Shown here in pieces: positions 19,509 through 28,150 of a DNA stretch of 64,000 nucleotides. Numbering within the stretch: the first letter of the stretch is position 1; every line of letters starts with the position of its first letter. The notes below the pieces were generated by a model. The model had not been told where the DNA came from, searched no databases, and saw nothing but the letters and a program-made list of their open reading frames with translations. The DNA lies in the NCBI GenBank assembly GCA_029781045.1, contig JAKOXL010000033.1, positions 1-64,000 of the forward strand, written 5' to 3'. The stretch is from Bacillota bacterium (GTDB taxonomy: Bacteria; Bacillota; UBA994; UBA5500). The translations under genes were made by a program, and so were the position numbers.

Positions 19509-20516
19509 CTATTTCCAGTTAGTTAGGGGCAGGTTGGCCACTGCATTGAGGTCAAGCCCAGCAAATTTGCCAGCCCGCCAATAATGGTAGCCGGCTGCCG
19601 CAATCATGGCCGCATTATCGGTGCAAAGTCTAAGCGGTGGGAAACGAACCTCTATTCCGTGTTCAGCCGCTACCTGCGTTAGGCTTGTCCGCAAATAGCC
19701 ATTGGCGGCCACACCACCGGCCACATAGAGTATCGGAACCTCCTTGGCCTGCGCAGCAGCAACCGCCTTCGCTACCAAGACTTCCACAACGGCTTCTTGG
19801 AAACTGGCAGCCACATCGGCCACCGGAACTGAACACCCCTTTTGCTCAAAACGATGCAACTCGTTGAGCACAGCCGACTTCAAACCGCTAAAACTGAAGT
19901 TGAAGGAATCGGGCTCCAACCAGGCCCGGGGGAAACCGAAGGCCTGCGGATTCCCTTCTCTTGCCAATCGCTCGATTTCCGGTCCCCCTGGATAGGGCAG
20001 GCCAAGGGCTCGTGCGATTTTATCAAAGGCTTCGCCGGCAGCGTCATCAAGTGTATGTCCAAGCGACTCATATTGGCCATGGTCAGGCATATAGATCAGG
20101 TCCGTATGCCCCCCCGAAACTACTAGACATAACAGGGGCAACTGCACCTGGTGGGCCAAGAAATTGGCATAGATATGCCCTTCCAGATGGTTAACTCCCA
20201 CTAGAGGCAAAGATAGGCTATAGGCCAAAGCCTTGGCATAGGAGAGACCCACCAGCAGCGCCCCCACAAGTCCGGGGCCGGCGGTAACCGCAATATGGGA
20301 GAGATCATCCCAGCCTATCTGAGCGTCCTGCAACGCCGTCTCTACCACCGGGACAATGGCCTCCACATGCTGCCGGGAGGCTATCTCGGGCACCACTCCG
20401 CCATAGCGACGGTGTACCGGAATTTGGGTTGAGATCACATTAGAAAGAACCTTTTCACCGGCCTCCACCACGGCGGCCGATGTTTCGTCACAACTGGTTT
20501 CGATACCAAGCGTCAA
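19509..20516 (-). CDS. tsaD: TsaD, tRNA threonylcarbamoyl-adenosine transferase subunit
   Basis: Transfers the threonylcarbamoyl group to A37 of ANN-decoding tRNAs, in complex with TsaB and TsaE. 335 residues. ASKHA-fold N-terminus LGIETSCDETSAAVV, metal-binding HLEGH (H110 and H114), LVSGGHTDL and GGVAANGYLR are all visible. The start is uncertain: TTG at 20516 gives a family-like N-terminus with a weak GGAA-type site, whereas the strong AGGAGG lies 8 bases before an in-frame ATT at 20531; no ATG or GTG exists here. Last gene of tsaE-tsaB-rimI-tsaD. Confidence 0.95.
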   Translation of the reverse strand: MTLGIETSCDETSAAVVEAGEKVLSNVISTQIPVHRRYGGVVPEIASRQHVEAIVPVVETALQDAQIGWDDLSHIAVTAGPGLVGALLVGLSYAKALAYSLSLPLVGVNHLEGHIYANFLAHQVQLPLLCLVVSGGHTDLIYMPDHGQYESLGHTLDDAAGEAFDKIARALGLPYPGGPEIERLAREGNPQAFGFPRAWLEPDSFNFSFSGLKSAVLNELHRFEQKGCSVPVADVAASFQEAVVEVLVAKAVAAAQAKEVPILYVAGGVAANGYLRTSLTQVAAEHGIEVRFPPLRLCTDNAAMIAAAGYHYWRAGKFAGLDLNAVANLPLTNWK

Positions 20517-20543
20517 GATGGGCTTCCGAATGATACTCGCCTC

Positions 20544-21035
20544 CTAATGGGTCTGACCCAAGGTAGTTAAGCTGGCAATATCATCGAGACTATCCTTCCA
20601 CATGATCAAGGCATCTTCCCCGTTGTCGGTATAATAGCCGGGGCGTACTCCTTGAAAGTAAAAACCATGCTTGCGGTACAGTTGTTGGGCAGTCGTGTTG
20701 TGTCGACGCACCTCTAGGGTAGCCCGATTCGCACCACGTTCCTTAGCACGGGCTAGAAGCGCCAACAGAATCTGGCTTCCCAGCCCCTTACCTTGCCACC
20801 CAGGATGGACAGCCACATTAGTAATATGGGCTTCATCTAGAATAATCCACGTGCCAGCATAGGCTACAATTTGTCCATCTATCTTACCAACTATATAAAG
20901 GGCATAATGGTTTTCCGTCAGCTCCGTTTGAAAAGCGAAGCGGGACCAGGGTGTAGGGAAGCAGAGTCGTTCTATGGCTAACACCTCGTCCAGATCGCTA
21001 ACTCGCATTTCTTCAACAGTCATCTTTGGGGACAT
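20544..21035 (-). CDS. rimI: RimI-type ribosomal protein S18 alanine N-acetyltransferase
   Basis: GNAT acetyltransferase, 163 residues. The acetyl-CoA loop is in VHPGWQGKGLGSQIL near 75-90, preceded by IERLCFPTPWS and followed by EVRRHNTTAQQLYRKHGF, all typical of RimI. Known members acetylate the N-terminus of S18; a wider substrate range is possible. ATG at 21035 has GGAGG 8 bases upstream; it starts one base after the tsaB stop. The tsaB-rimI-tsaD order is common in Bacillota. Confidence 0.93.
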   Translation of the reverse strand: MSPKMTVEEMRVSDLDEVLAIERLCFPTPWSRFAFQTELTENHYALYIVGKIDGQIVAYAGTWIILDEAHITNVAVHPGWQGKGLGSQILLALLARAKERGANRATLEVRRHNTTAQQLYRKHGFYFQGVRPGYYTDNGEDALIMWKDSLDDIASLTTLGQTH

Positions 21036-21036
21036 T

Positions 21037-21717
21037 CTACCTTCCTCCCAACCTTTGCTCGGCTTGTGAGGCCCTGATATAGGCGGGACGCAGCTCTTCT
21101 ACCGTCACCGGTTGCTGCCCGGTGGCCAGCGCCACCAGAGCTAAGCTACTGGCCCGGGGCCAATCGTGGAGTGGATTGGCAAAGAGGGCCTGCGGAATGC
21201 GTTCAAGAATCTGCCCCTGATATATGCCGGCACCTTCTCCCACAAAACGCACTGAGCCCCCCTCCAGCAAAGGCGAAGCCAGCAGTTCCGATAAGGCCAT
21301 GGCAGTTGGGGACATAAGGGTTAGGAGGTCCTTTTCCTGACGCTCAAATACGGCCGTATAGACCTGCTGCCGCCGTGCGTCCAGCAGGGGGACAACCACA
21401 CCGGCCGGTTGCTGCCAGGCTAGGGCCTCTAAAGTGGAAACCGCATAAAGCGGGGTGTGGTGAGCATGGGCCAGACCCTTGGCAGTGGCCAAACCGATAC
21501 GCAATCCGGTAAAGGAACCAGGCCCGGCAGAAACGGCAATGCTATCGATATCGGGCAGCTTCATCTCGGCCATACGTAAGACTTGATCGATCATAGGCAG
21601 TAAACGTTCCGAATGGGTTAGGGCCACGCGCGAGGTCATCTCGGCCAGCACCTGGTCATCGGAGCCCACGGCCACACTGGCCACCAGCGTGGCGCTTTCA
21701 ATTGCTAGCCACCGCAT
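21037..21717 (-). CDS. tsaB: TsaB, threonylcarbamoyladenosine biosynthesis protein
   Basis: Inactive paralogue of TsaD that scaffolds the t6A complex. About 226 residues. MRWLAIESATLVASVAV and SAGPGSFTGLRIGLATAKGL are diagnostic. ATG at 21717 is preceded by AAGGAG; the longer open frame to 21762 would add an unrelated basic leader. It overlaps the tsaE stop by 20 bases. Confidence 0.94.
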   Translation of the reverse strand: MRWLAIESATLVASVAVGSDDQVLAEMTSRVALTHSERLLPMIDQVLRMAEMKLPDIDSIAVSAGPGSFTGLRIGLATAKGLAHAHHTPLYAVSTLEALAWQQPAGVVVPLLDARRQQVYTAVFERQEKDLLTLMSPTAMALSELLASPLLEGGSVRFVGEGAGIYQGQILERIPQALFANPLHDWPRASSLALVALATGQQPVTVEELRPAYIRASQAEQRLGGR

Positions 21718-22174
21718 CCAACCACTCCTTCTGCAACTGTTCACCCCGAACACCTTGGGCACTAATCTCTAAACGACGACTATTAGGTCCGGTAACGACA
21801 AAATCTATTTGTAGGTAGCTAAGGGGGAGGGCTTGGGCAAACTGGTGTCCCCACTCGATAAGCAACACGCCTTCACCATCCAGATAATCTTCCCACCCGG
21901 CAGCCCAGAGTTCGCCTTCGCTGTTGAGGCGATAGAAATCCACGTGATAGACGGGAAAAGCCGGAGTGTGATAGACATTGACCAAACTAAAGGTGGGGCT
22001 TTGCACCGCTTGCTCTGGGCTAAGTTGGGCCAGTAAAGCTTGGGCAAAGAAGGTTTTGCCCGTTCCCAAAGAGCCATTCAATACAACCGCGTCGCCCGGC
22101 AGGAGCAGCGGTGCCAACGCCGCCGCGAAGCGTCGGGTATCGATCTCCGAGTTACTAGTTAAAAAGGCCGGCAT
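21698..22174 (-). CDS. tsaE: TsaE, ATPase of the t6A complex
   Basis: P-loop ATPase needed for turnover of the TsaBD complex. About 158 residues. Walker A GSLGTGKT at 34-41, the switch-like SPTFSLVNVYHT and the VYHVDFYRL/LIEWG segments are those of the family. ATG at 22174 has AAAGGGGG about 8 bases upstream; the frame extends to 22222 without a site. First gene of the operon, with a promoter at 22229-22257. Confidence 0.94.
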   Translation of the reverse strand: MPAFLTSNSEIDTRRFAAALAPLLLPGDAVVLNGSLGTGKTFFAQALLAQLSPEQAVQSPTFSLVNVYHTPAFPVYHVDFYRLNSEGELWAAGWEDYLDGEGVLLIEWGHQFAQALPLSYLQIDFVVTGPNSRRLEISAQGVRGEQLQKEWLDAVASN

Positions 22175-22228
22175 GTGGGTCACCCCCTTTATCCTGAAAG
22201 CACAGATTACCATATTTCCCACGTCCTA

Positions 22229-22257
22229 ATTATAGTGTTCTTCCTAGGGCACCACAA
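22229..22257 (-). promoter_or_regulatory. Promoter of tsaE-tsaB-rimI-tsaD
   Basis: TTGTGG (22252-22257), 17 bases, TATAAT (22229-22234) on the minus strand, divergent from the ribU promoter. Confidence 0.65.
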
Positions 22258-22271
22258 GTTACCGACTTACC

Positions 22272-22300
22272 TTGACGCTGTCAGGTCTCTACTCTATAAT
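22272..22300 (+). promoter_or_regulatory. Sigma-A promoter of the ribU transcript
   Basis: TTGACG (22272-22277), 17-base spacer, TATAAT (22295-22300), immediately before the FMN riboswitch. Confidence 0.85.
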
Positions 22301-22308
22301 CTAAGGTA

Positions 22309-22427
22309 GAACCTTCAGGGCAGGGTGTAATTCCCGACCGGTGGTAATGCGTGAAGCTAGCCCACGAGCCGCAAGGCAGAGCTGGTGCGATTCCAGCGCC
22401 GACGGTATAGTCCGGATGGTAGAAGGT
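22309..22427 (+). promoter_or_regulatory. FMN riboswitch (RFN element)
   Basis: The conserved RFN blocks occur in order: CTTCAGGGCAGGGTG, ATTCCCGACCGGTGGTA, GAGCCGCAAGGC, GCGATTCCAGCGCCGAC, GGTATAGTCCGGATGG, AGAAGG. It is followed by an intrinsic terminator and the riboflavin transporter gene. FMN binding is expected to favour termination. Confidence 0.97.
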
Positions 22428-22450
22428 GCGTTTATACGTGCTATTTTGCT

Positions 22451-22477
22451 GCCCTGGAGGTCATTCCAGGGCTTTTT
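22451..22477 (+). terminator. Riboswitch expression-platform terminator
   Basis: GCCCTGGA/TCCAGGGC stem with 6-base loop followed by TTTTT, between the FMN aptamer and the ribU start. Confidence 0.9.
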
Positions 22478-22509
22478 GTTTGGTCAAAACTCTTGGGGGA
22501 GGTAATCGG

Positions 22510-23079
22510 ATGCAAGCAAACAAAACTCGTAACCTGGTAATGATCTCCTTATTGGCCGCCATGTCTTTCGTCTTGATGTATGCGGTGCAAATACCGCTGC
22601 TGCCAGCCGCACCCTTTCTTAAGTGGGATCCCAGTGACCTGCCCAACGTGTTGGGAGGTCTAGTTTTGGGCCCGGGGGCTGCCTTTTTCATCGCACTGCT
22701 TAAGTGTTTGCTATTCCTGCTGCTTAAGGGCAGCGAAGGCCCCATTGGTGCTTTCATGGCCTTTGCCTCTAGTGTGGCATTGGCTGTGCCCTGCTGTATT
22801 ATCTACCGCCGGTGGTCAAATCACCTGGGTTTTCTCTTGAGCTTACTGGTAAGCACAGCAATACTCACCCTGACCATGGGCTTAGTCAACTATTATTGGG
22901 CTCTGGGAGCCTGGGGCATTCCAGTAGCCCAACGCCTGCCTCTAATCAAGACAGCCATTCTGCCCTTTAACATGTTGCGGGGAGTGCTCAGCTCGGCCCT
23001 CATCTATCCGGTTTACTTGGCCCTGCGCCAGTCCCTTACCCGCTTTGTGCTTAAACAAAAGAGAGGCGAACTGGCTTAA
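22510..23079 (+). CDS. ribU: RibU, riboflavin-specific S component of an ECF transporter
   Basis: Membrane protein of 189 residues that binds riboflavin and works with the energising EcfT/EcfA1/EcfA2 module, here possibly the one at 59791-62284. About six hydrophobic segments. The N-terminal LVMISLLAAMSFVLMY and LKWDPSDLPNVLGGLVLGPG match the RibU S-component pattern. ATG at 22510 has GGAGG 7 bases upstream; the open frame starting at 22426 overlaps the riboswitch and is ignored. FMN-riboswitch control supports the substrate. Confidence 0.93.
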   Translation: MQANKTRNLVMISLLAAMSFVLMYAVQIPLLPAAPFLKWDPSDLPNVLGGLVLGPGAAFFIALLKCLLFLLLKGSEGPIGAFMAFASSVALAVPCCIIYRRWSNHLGFLLSLLVSTAILTLTMGLVNYYWALGAWGIPVAQRLPLIKTAILPFNMLRGVLSSALIYPVYLALRQSLTRFVLKQKRGELA

Positions 23080-23094
23080 GCCCGTTCGCCTTTT
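23065..23094 (+). terminator. Terminator of ribU
   Basis: GGCGAAC/GTTCGCC with an inner GGCTTAAGCC, then TTTT; the stem includes the ribU stop codon. Confidence 0.8.
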
Positions 23095-23179
23095 GCTTTA
23101 TGCATAGGGAGGCGTGTTCGTCTCTTACTTTAGGATACCTGTGACCATACAGTATCCCCTTAGACTTTCCTTCTACCTG

Positions 23180-24568
23180 CTAAACCCGGGCCTTCTGCCA
23201 ACCGCCGTGGTGGAAACGGAGGGAGGAAACAAGTGCCCGCACTCCGTGGTCAACAGACATAGCAATCCAAGCTCCCGCCAGACCCAACTCCATCACATTT
23301 ACCAACAGGTAGGCTGCGCCCAGACGTCCGGCCCAAATGCCCAGCATAGTTACCAGCATGACAAAGCGAGTATCGCCAGCCCCTCGCAACGAGCCCATCA
23401 TAACAAAGGTGGCACCCATGATGGGCTGCACAAGAGCGATAATGCGAAGGCAGATCACACCCTGTTCGATTACGGCCGGGTCATTGGTATAAAACCCGAT
23501 GATTTGCCGCGGGAAAAAGTACAGCAGCAGACCGAGAAATCCCATGGTCAACATGGCCAAGCGACGCGACTCAATGCCATAACGCTTGGCCCGTTCTGGC
23601 ATATCGGCACCCAAGCTCTGACCCACCAAGGTGGTGGAGGCCATGGAAAAGCCCATGCCAGGGGTGAAGGTAATACCTTCCGAGTTAATAGCAATTTGAT
23701 GGGCAGCATAGGGGATAGTTCCTAGACCCGATACGGTGCGGGCATAAAGCATCATACCTAGCCGCATAATCAACTGCTCCATGCTGGCGGGCAGACCCAC
23801 GTTGAGGATGCGCTTGATCAAATCCCAATCGGGGCGATAGGACTGCCCCCGCTGAAAGTGCAGCACAAACTTACCACTAAAGAAGACGGATAGTACCAAG
23901 ATAAAGGCAACCATATGGGAGATGAGGGTGGCCACCGCAGCACCCGCCACTCCTAACCGAGGGAAGGGGCCCACACCGAAGATGAGGAAAAAGTTTAGAA
24001 CAATGTTGATGATGTTGGCCAGTGCGTTTACGCACATGGGAGTGCGCATATCTCCGGCACCGCGAAGCACGCCATTAAGGATCATGCTAGTGAGGGAGAA
24101 CACCAGGCTGGCCCCAATAATACGGGAATAGGTGATGGCTAACGGAGCCACATCGGCTTCAGCTTTCATAAAGTGGATCATGGCTGGGGCGAAGAAGTAT
24201 ACCGCCACCATCAGAACTAGCGATGTACTTAGGGCCAAGATTAGGGACTGCCGCGCCGCCCGGTTGGCGGTCTTGTAATCTTGAGCGCCCATCAAACGGG
24301 CGATGAGGGCTGTACTACCGATGCTGATGGCAGAGAAAACAGCGTTGGCGGTAAAAATGGGCTGGTTACTCAAACCTACTGCCGCAATGGCGCTGGCGCC
24401 TAAGCCACCTACCATGATCATATCCGCCATGCTCACCAGTGTAACCAATAGTTGTTCTATAATGGCGGGAAAGGCTAGGTTCCAGATTTTCGCTTGAATC
24501 TGCCTTCGGCTCAGTTCCCCTTGCTCACCCACTAAGGGCTGGGCCACAACCTGTTCGGTCACTGCCAT
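23180..24568 (-). CDS. MATE-family efflux transporter
   Basis: 462 residues with about 12 hydrophobic segments in two homologous halves. Family features include FPAIIEQLLVTLVSMADMIMVGGLG near the N-terminus, a repeat of SMEQLIMRLGMM opening the second half, and GVLRGAGDMRTPM paired with GSLRGAGDTRFVM. These cation-coupled exporters remove drugs or metabolites; the substrate is unknown. ATG at 24568 has a strong GGAGGAGGGG site; the open frame to 24595 overlaps that site. It converges on ribU. Confidence 0.92.
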   Translation of the reverse strand: MAVTEQVVAQPLVGEQGELSRRQIQAKIWNLAFPAIIEQLLVTLVSMADMIMVGGLGASAIAAVGLSNQPIFTANAVFSAISIGSTALIARLMGAQDYKTANRAARQSLILALSTSLVLMVAVYFFAPAMIHFMKAEADVAPLAITYSRIIGASLVFSLTSMILNGVLRGAGDMRTPMCVNALANIINIVLNFFLIFGVGPFPRLGVAGAAVATLISHMVAFILVLSVFFSGKFVLHFQRGQSYRPDWDLIKRILNVGLPASMEQLIMRLGMMLYARTVSGLGTIPYAAHQIAINSEGITFTPGMGFSMASTTLVGQSLGADMPERAKRYGIESRRLAMLTMGFLGLLLYFFPRQIIGFYTNDPAVIEQGVICLRIIALVQPIMGATFVMMGSLRGAGDTRFVMLVTMLGIWAGRLGAAYLLVNVMELGLAGAWIAMSVDHGVRALVSSLRFHHGGWQKARV

Positions 24569-24659
24569 TACCACCCCTCCTCCTTTTTGTAACACGAAAC
24601 TTTTTCTAAGCCTAACATAAGTCAGGGGAGTAATGGTAGTTACACATTCGTAACCGGAG

Positions 24660-24683
24660 AAGGGCGCCTTTAATGGCGCCCTT
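24660..24683 (-). terminator. Hairpin at the end of the small conserved gene
   Basis: AAGGGCGCC/GGCGCCCTT, 9 bp with a 6-base loop, overlapping the 3' end of the small gene at 24670-24978; only a weak pyrimidine tail (CTTCTCC) follows, so termination strength is uncertain. Confidence 0.55.
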
Positions 24684-24978
24684 GGTCCGCTTCTTTAGCC
24701 AATTCTTCAATTCGGCAAATCAGTCTCTCCAACAACGTCCGGTCAGAGAGGATAGTAGCCGCATCGGTGAAGATATGCTCGTTCTCGGTGTAGACCCCCA
24801 AGAGTGGAGTAAAAGCGTGCACTAGCGAGCCGGCCACAAAAGATATAGGCTTGCTCAGCTCTAAGAAGAACACGGCCGGCACTTCCATGCCAAACCGTTG
24901 CACTGCCTTCGCCACCCGCTGGATCAGCTGGTTGGCCGCTTCCGGCGTAGTCTCATATCCAGGCTGCCATTGGAACAA
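24670..24978 (-). CDS. Small conserved protein, paralogue of the one at 28350-28661, unknown function
   Basis: 102 residues from TTG at 24978, eight bases after GGAGG. An N-terminal helical part is followed by a hydrophobic centre (VPAVFFLELSKPISFVAG) and a charged C-terminal helix (SDRTLLERLICRIEELAKE). The centre and tail align with the 103-residue protein at 28350-28661: FF, KP-FV, P--G, then LSDR----RL. The two flank the GlmL-like gene and the barrel-sandwich/KOW gene. I know no function. It lies behind a strong terminator (25053-25092), so it depends on read-through or its own promoter. Confidence 0.7.
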   Translation of the reverse strand: MFQWQPGYETTPEAANQLIQRVAKAVQRFGMEVPAVFFLELSKPISFVAGSLVHAFTPLLGVYTENEHIFTDAATILSDRTLLERLICRIEELAKEADQGRH

Positions 24979-25052
24979 AGGCGCCACCTCCTACCTACTG
25001 GCCCGCTTTCCTATCCTTACCACTAGCTTGTCCCAATCCGGCAGCCCTTATG

Positions 25053-25092
25053 AAAACAAAAAGCTGGGTGGGGAATATCCCCATCCAGCTTC
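25053..25092 (-). terminator. Terminator after the barrel-sandwich/KOW gene
   Basis: Minus-strand stem AAGCTGG-TGGGGA / TCCCCA-CCAGCTT with one mismatch and a 3-base loop, followed by TTTGTTTTC. Strong intrinsic terminator. Confidence 0.88.
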
Positions 25093-25102
25093 TTGTTGCA
25101 AA

Positions 25103-26221
25103 CTAACCTTCAATCAACTCAACGTTGGCGCGTGGAACGGTGACCGTTTCACCGGTTTCCAGCTTAGCCACCAACACACGGGCTTTAGTACCTGATTCGA
25201 TCTGCTGCAACTCCGGCGGCAGGGCAACGATGGTAGCCAGCTTGCCGAAGTAGGGCTCGCGGATGATACGAATCAAGGTTCCTACTTCCATACCACCACT
25301 GAACACGGTGTCATGAACTTCACTTTCTTCCTCTAGGGCCACGATAACTTCAGGCCGCATAACACCGGCGCGAATCTGAGTAGCACCATTGATGGAGGCT
25401 ACCTTACCATCTAGCGACTTCAGTAACTTGAAGGTCTTATCAGCCATACGGATCTGGCCAAAACCTTCGGTCATGATGATGGTCAGGTTGATATCTTCTT
25501 GACCGGTAATAGCCACACCAATGTCATAGCCGAGGAAGGTGACTAGGTCACGGTCAATGAGTCCACCTGCTACGATGCCGACTACGCCCACCTGGTCTGC
25601 CTTTTGAATGGCATCTAGAGTTACCAGAGAGCCACCAACGACTACGCAGCCCTTCATATCAGGAGTAATCTTATCGGCAGTTAGCACTTCATTAGGATCA
25701 TCGACGGCCATCCGCAGAACACCCTGCCGCTCGCCACCGACACCAAAGATACCTTGTACGAGAGCGGCATGGGTCTGGATAACAACGCCCTCACGATCAA
25801 GTATTTCGATTACCTTGCCGGGAATATAGGCATCGATTTCAATCGGAATAGCCGGTCCGCGAAGAGTGATCTGTCCGGTGATCGGAGAGATAATATCGAG
25901 TGTACCGTCGATCGGCGACTCCAAGGTGGACTTGAATAGACCGAAGAAACTCTTCTTCTCGGCGATGATCTCGCCCTTCTTAACAGTGTCGCCTTCCTTC
26001 TTCAGCATGCAATCGGGTACGTCTTCCGGTTCCAGACCGAGCTTGTTGGCTACGTTAACGGTTTCCGGATCGCCGGGGATTTTGGTACGAGCCACGATGG
26101 TCTCGGGTCTAACCGTGTCACCCAGATTAACCAGCACCTCACCTAGAATGGGGAGGCGGCGGCGCTTGGTGATAATCGTCGAGTCAGTAACCTTTAAACC
26201 TGGCGTATATGCATGAGCCAT
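25103..26221 (-). CDS. Conserved protein with barrel-sandwich (lipoyl-like) and KOW-like regions, unknown function
   Basis: 372 residues, soluble by composition. The N-terminal third has swivelling-domain features: GEVLVNLGDTVRPETIVART, KKEGDTVKKGEIIAEKK, ESPIDGTLDIISPITGQI, as in RnfC- or HlyD-like barrel-sandwich hybrids, but without the biotin/lipoyl MKM lysine motif. The middle (CVVVGGSLVTLDAIQ to LGYDIGVAITGQ) is alpha/beta-like. The C-terminus (IRIIREPYFGKLATIV to VTVPRANVELIE) looks like a KOW/SH3 fold. ATG at 26221 lies 27 bases after the GlmL-like gene, so the two are surely co-transcribed. No catalytic motif seen. Confidence 0.8.
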   Translation of the reverse strand: MAHAYTPGLKVTDSTIITKRRRLPILGEVLVNLGDTVRPETIVARTKIPGDPETVNVANKLGLEPEDVPDCMLKKEGDTVKKGEIIAEKKSFFGLFKSTLESPIDGTLDIISPITGQITLRGPAIPIEIDAYIPGKVIEILDREGVVIQTHAALVQGIFGVGGERQGVLRMAVDDPNEVLTADKITPDMKGCVVVGGSLVTLDAIQKADQVGVVGIVAGGLIDRDLVTFLGYDIGVAITGQEDINLTIIMTEGFGQIRMADKTFKLLKSLDGKVASINGATQIRAGVMRPEVIVALEEESEVHDTVFSGGMEVGTLIRIIREPYFGKLATIVALPPELQQIESGTKARVLVAKLETGETVTVPRANVELIEG

Positions 26222-26248
26222 CTCTTACACTCCCTTCGCGAGGCCTAT

Positions 26249-28093
26249 CTATTTCTTCACGTACTTGGCCAGAACGTCCATTGGATAGACGTCTAGAGCC
26301 TTGTACCATTCAACCAGCTTGCGGATACGGTTTTCGGTGTCCGATGGCAGGAAGAACGGCTGCCGTCCGCGGGCATCGATAATCAAGCCGCCAACGCCGC
26401 CCTCCAACTGGGCCTTCACCTCATGGCCGCGTCCGGCGCCCACATCGAAACCGCGGGCTGGACGGATAACTACATCGGCATGACCTTCTGCCAGCGGAAT
26501 TGTGTCAATGCTACCATAAGGCACCGACTTCTCCACTACTTGGCCATTGGGTAGAGTGGCAATCACGGTGACGCAAGGATCGCCTTCCTTAGCTTCGCCA
26601 ACAGGAGCGATTGCCGTACCTAGACGGATAAGGCAGTCACGCTGGAATACGTCGTTGGCAGCCTCCGGATGCAAAGTAGAGAGAACACCAAGCTGCGGAG
26701 CCATGAAGATACTGTCAACGGTAATGCGGGTAATACCTTCAGGCTGGAAGGCATCGAGCATCATAAGCACCGACTGAATACGGCGAGGTGCGTGGGACAA
26801 TACGCCACCAGAACCGATAATCATGCCGAGCTCCATGGCGTCAACCAATGTTTCACCGGTAGAGGTCTGCTCAAAGGTCTGGCTGATATCGCGAACCTGT
26901 TGGATACCGCGGAGACCAACGGCCAGCCTCTTGTGATGTTCAAAGGCCAACCGCAATGCCTCGCGAGCCAGGGCCTGCTCAATGACCAGATCCTCGAGGG
27001 TTTGCGGAATAGTGGTCGGACGAATCATCTTGTTACGGATACGGTTACGCAGATCGAAGGGGTCAATGTCAAAAGGAATCCAGCGCAAGATGTTCTCTAC
27101 GCCGGCCTCGGTTAGAACGTTACAAATACTGTAGCTCATACCGAGGTTAGCAGAAACGGTACGGTTGAAGGTTTCTTTGAAGACGGAGAAGACGTCGGTG
27201 GTAGCACCACCAATATCCACACCGACAACACTCATGTTCTCTTGCTTAGCTGTGTTCTCGATGATCAAACCAACAGCGCCGGGTGTGGGCATGATGGGCG
27301 CATCGGTCCACTTCATCAGTTTGTTATAACCAGGAGCTTGCGCCATAACGTGCTCCATGAAGAGGTTGTGGATCTCATGGCGTGCCGGACCCAGCACTTC
27401 GCGCTCCAGCACAGGGCGCAAGTTCTCGACAATGCGCAGGTCGGTCTTGTGACCAAGTATGTCCTTCACATAGTTACGAGCATCCTTGTTACCAGCATAT
27501 ATAATCGGCAGGTTGTAGCCGATACCTAGACGAGGCCGTGGTTCAGCAGCGGCAATTAGCTCGGCGATCTCAGCCACGTGGCTGATGGTACCGCCATCAA
27601 TACCACCGGAAACCAAAATCATGTCAGGACGTAACTGGCGAATGCGCTGAATCTTCTGGTGAGGCATACGGCCATCGTTAATAGCAATAGCGTCCATAAC
27701 GATAGCACCAGCGCCTAATGCTGCTCGCTCCGCACTCTCTGCTGTCATGTTCTTAACCACGCCAGCAACCATCATCTGGAGACCGCCACCAGCAGAACTG
27801 GTGGAGAGATAGAGGTCAACACCGGTTTTCTCATCGATGCGGGGGGTAATTAAGCCACGTTCTTCATCTCCAGAAAGGAACTTCCTACCCACTAGCTCTT
27901 CCAGCTCGCGGACAGCGTTACGAACACCAATCGTAACATCTTCGAAGGGGGCCTCAACCGTAGTCGGGGCTTCGCCACGGGCGATAAGACGGAAGACACC
28001 ATCAACCTTTTCAATTAGGATAGCTTTTGTTGTGGTACTACCGCAGTCGGTGGCGATGATGGAATTGATCTTTTCCTTATTAATCTGCGCCAT
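26249..28093 (-). CDS. GlmL/MutL-family ASKHA ATPase without an adjacent mutase
   Basis: 614 residues. ASKHA nucleotide-binding motifs: IIATDCGSTTTKAILIE near the N-terminus (phosphate 1), VVGVDIGGATTDVFSVF in the middle (phosphate 2) and GMIIGSGGVLSHAP (adenosine). The family is named after the accessory protein of B12-dependent glutamate mutase. The protein is about 160 residues longer than the ornithine-mutase-linked copy at 50330-51685; the extra C-terminal region includes GGLIIDARGRQPFFLPSD. No cobalamin mutase gene is nearby; the partner is the barrel-sandwich protein downstream. Role unknown: conformational ATPase or reactivase of an unknown partner is the simplest guess. ATG at 28093. 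Confidence 0.85.
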   Translation of the reverse strand: MAQINKEKINSIIATDCGSTTTKAILIEKVDGVFRLIARGEAPTTVEAPFEDVTIGVRNAVRELEELVGRKFLSGDEERGLITPRIDEKTGVDLYLSTSSAGGGLQMMVAGVVKNMTAESAERAALGAGAIVMDAIAINDGRMPHQKIQRIRQLRPDMILVSGGIDGGTISHVAEIAELIAAAEPRPRLGIGYNLPIIYAGNKDARNYVKDILGHKTDLRIVENLRPVLEREVLGPARHEIHNLFMEHVMAQAPGYNKLMKWTDAPIMPTPGAVGLIIENTAKQENMSVVGVDIGGATTDVFSVFKETFNRTVSANLGMSYSICNVLTEAGVENILRWIPFDIDPFDLRNRIRNKMIRPTTIPQTLEDLVIEQALAREALRLAFEHHKRLAVGLRGIQQVRDISQTFEQTSTGETLVDAMELGMIIGSGGVLSHAPRRIQSVLMMLDAFQPEGITRITVDSIFMAPQLGVLSTLHPEAANDVFQRDCLIRLGTAIAPVGEAKEGDPCVTVIATLPNGQVVEKSVPYGSIDTIPLAEGHADVVIRPARGFDVGAGRGHEVKAQLEGGVGGLIIDARGRQPFFLPSDTENRIRKLVEWYKALDVYPMDVLAKYVKK

Positions 28094-28150
28094 CTTTTGT
28101 GTTTTCCTCCTTTATCAGCAGAATAGGCGTCTTATGATGATCACCTAAGT

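Noticed and set aside
22426-22509. 28-codon extension of ribU
   Set aside because: It lies on the riboswitch terminator and the leader; the ribosome site favours ATG at 22510.
23114-23725. 203-codon plus-strand frame
   Set aside because: Lies antisense to the clear MATE transporter gene and has a composition typical of a shadow frame.
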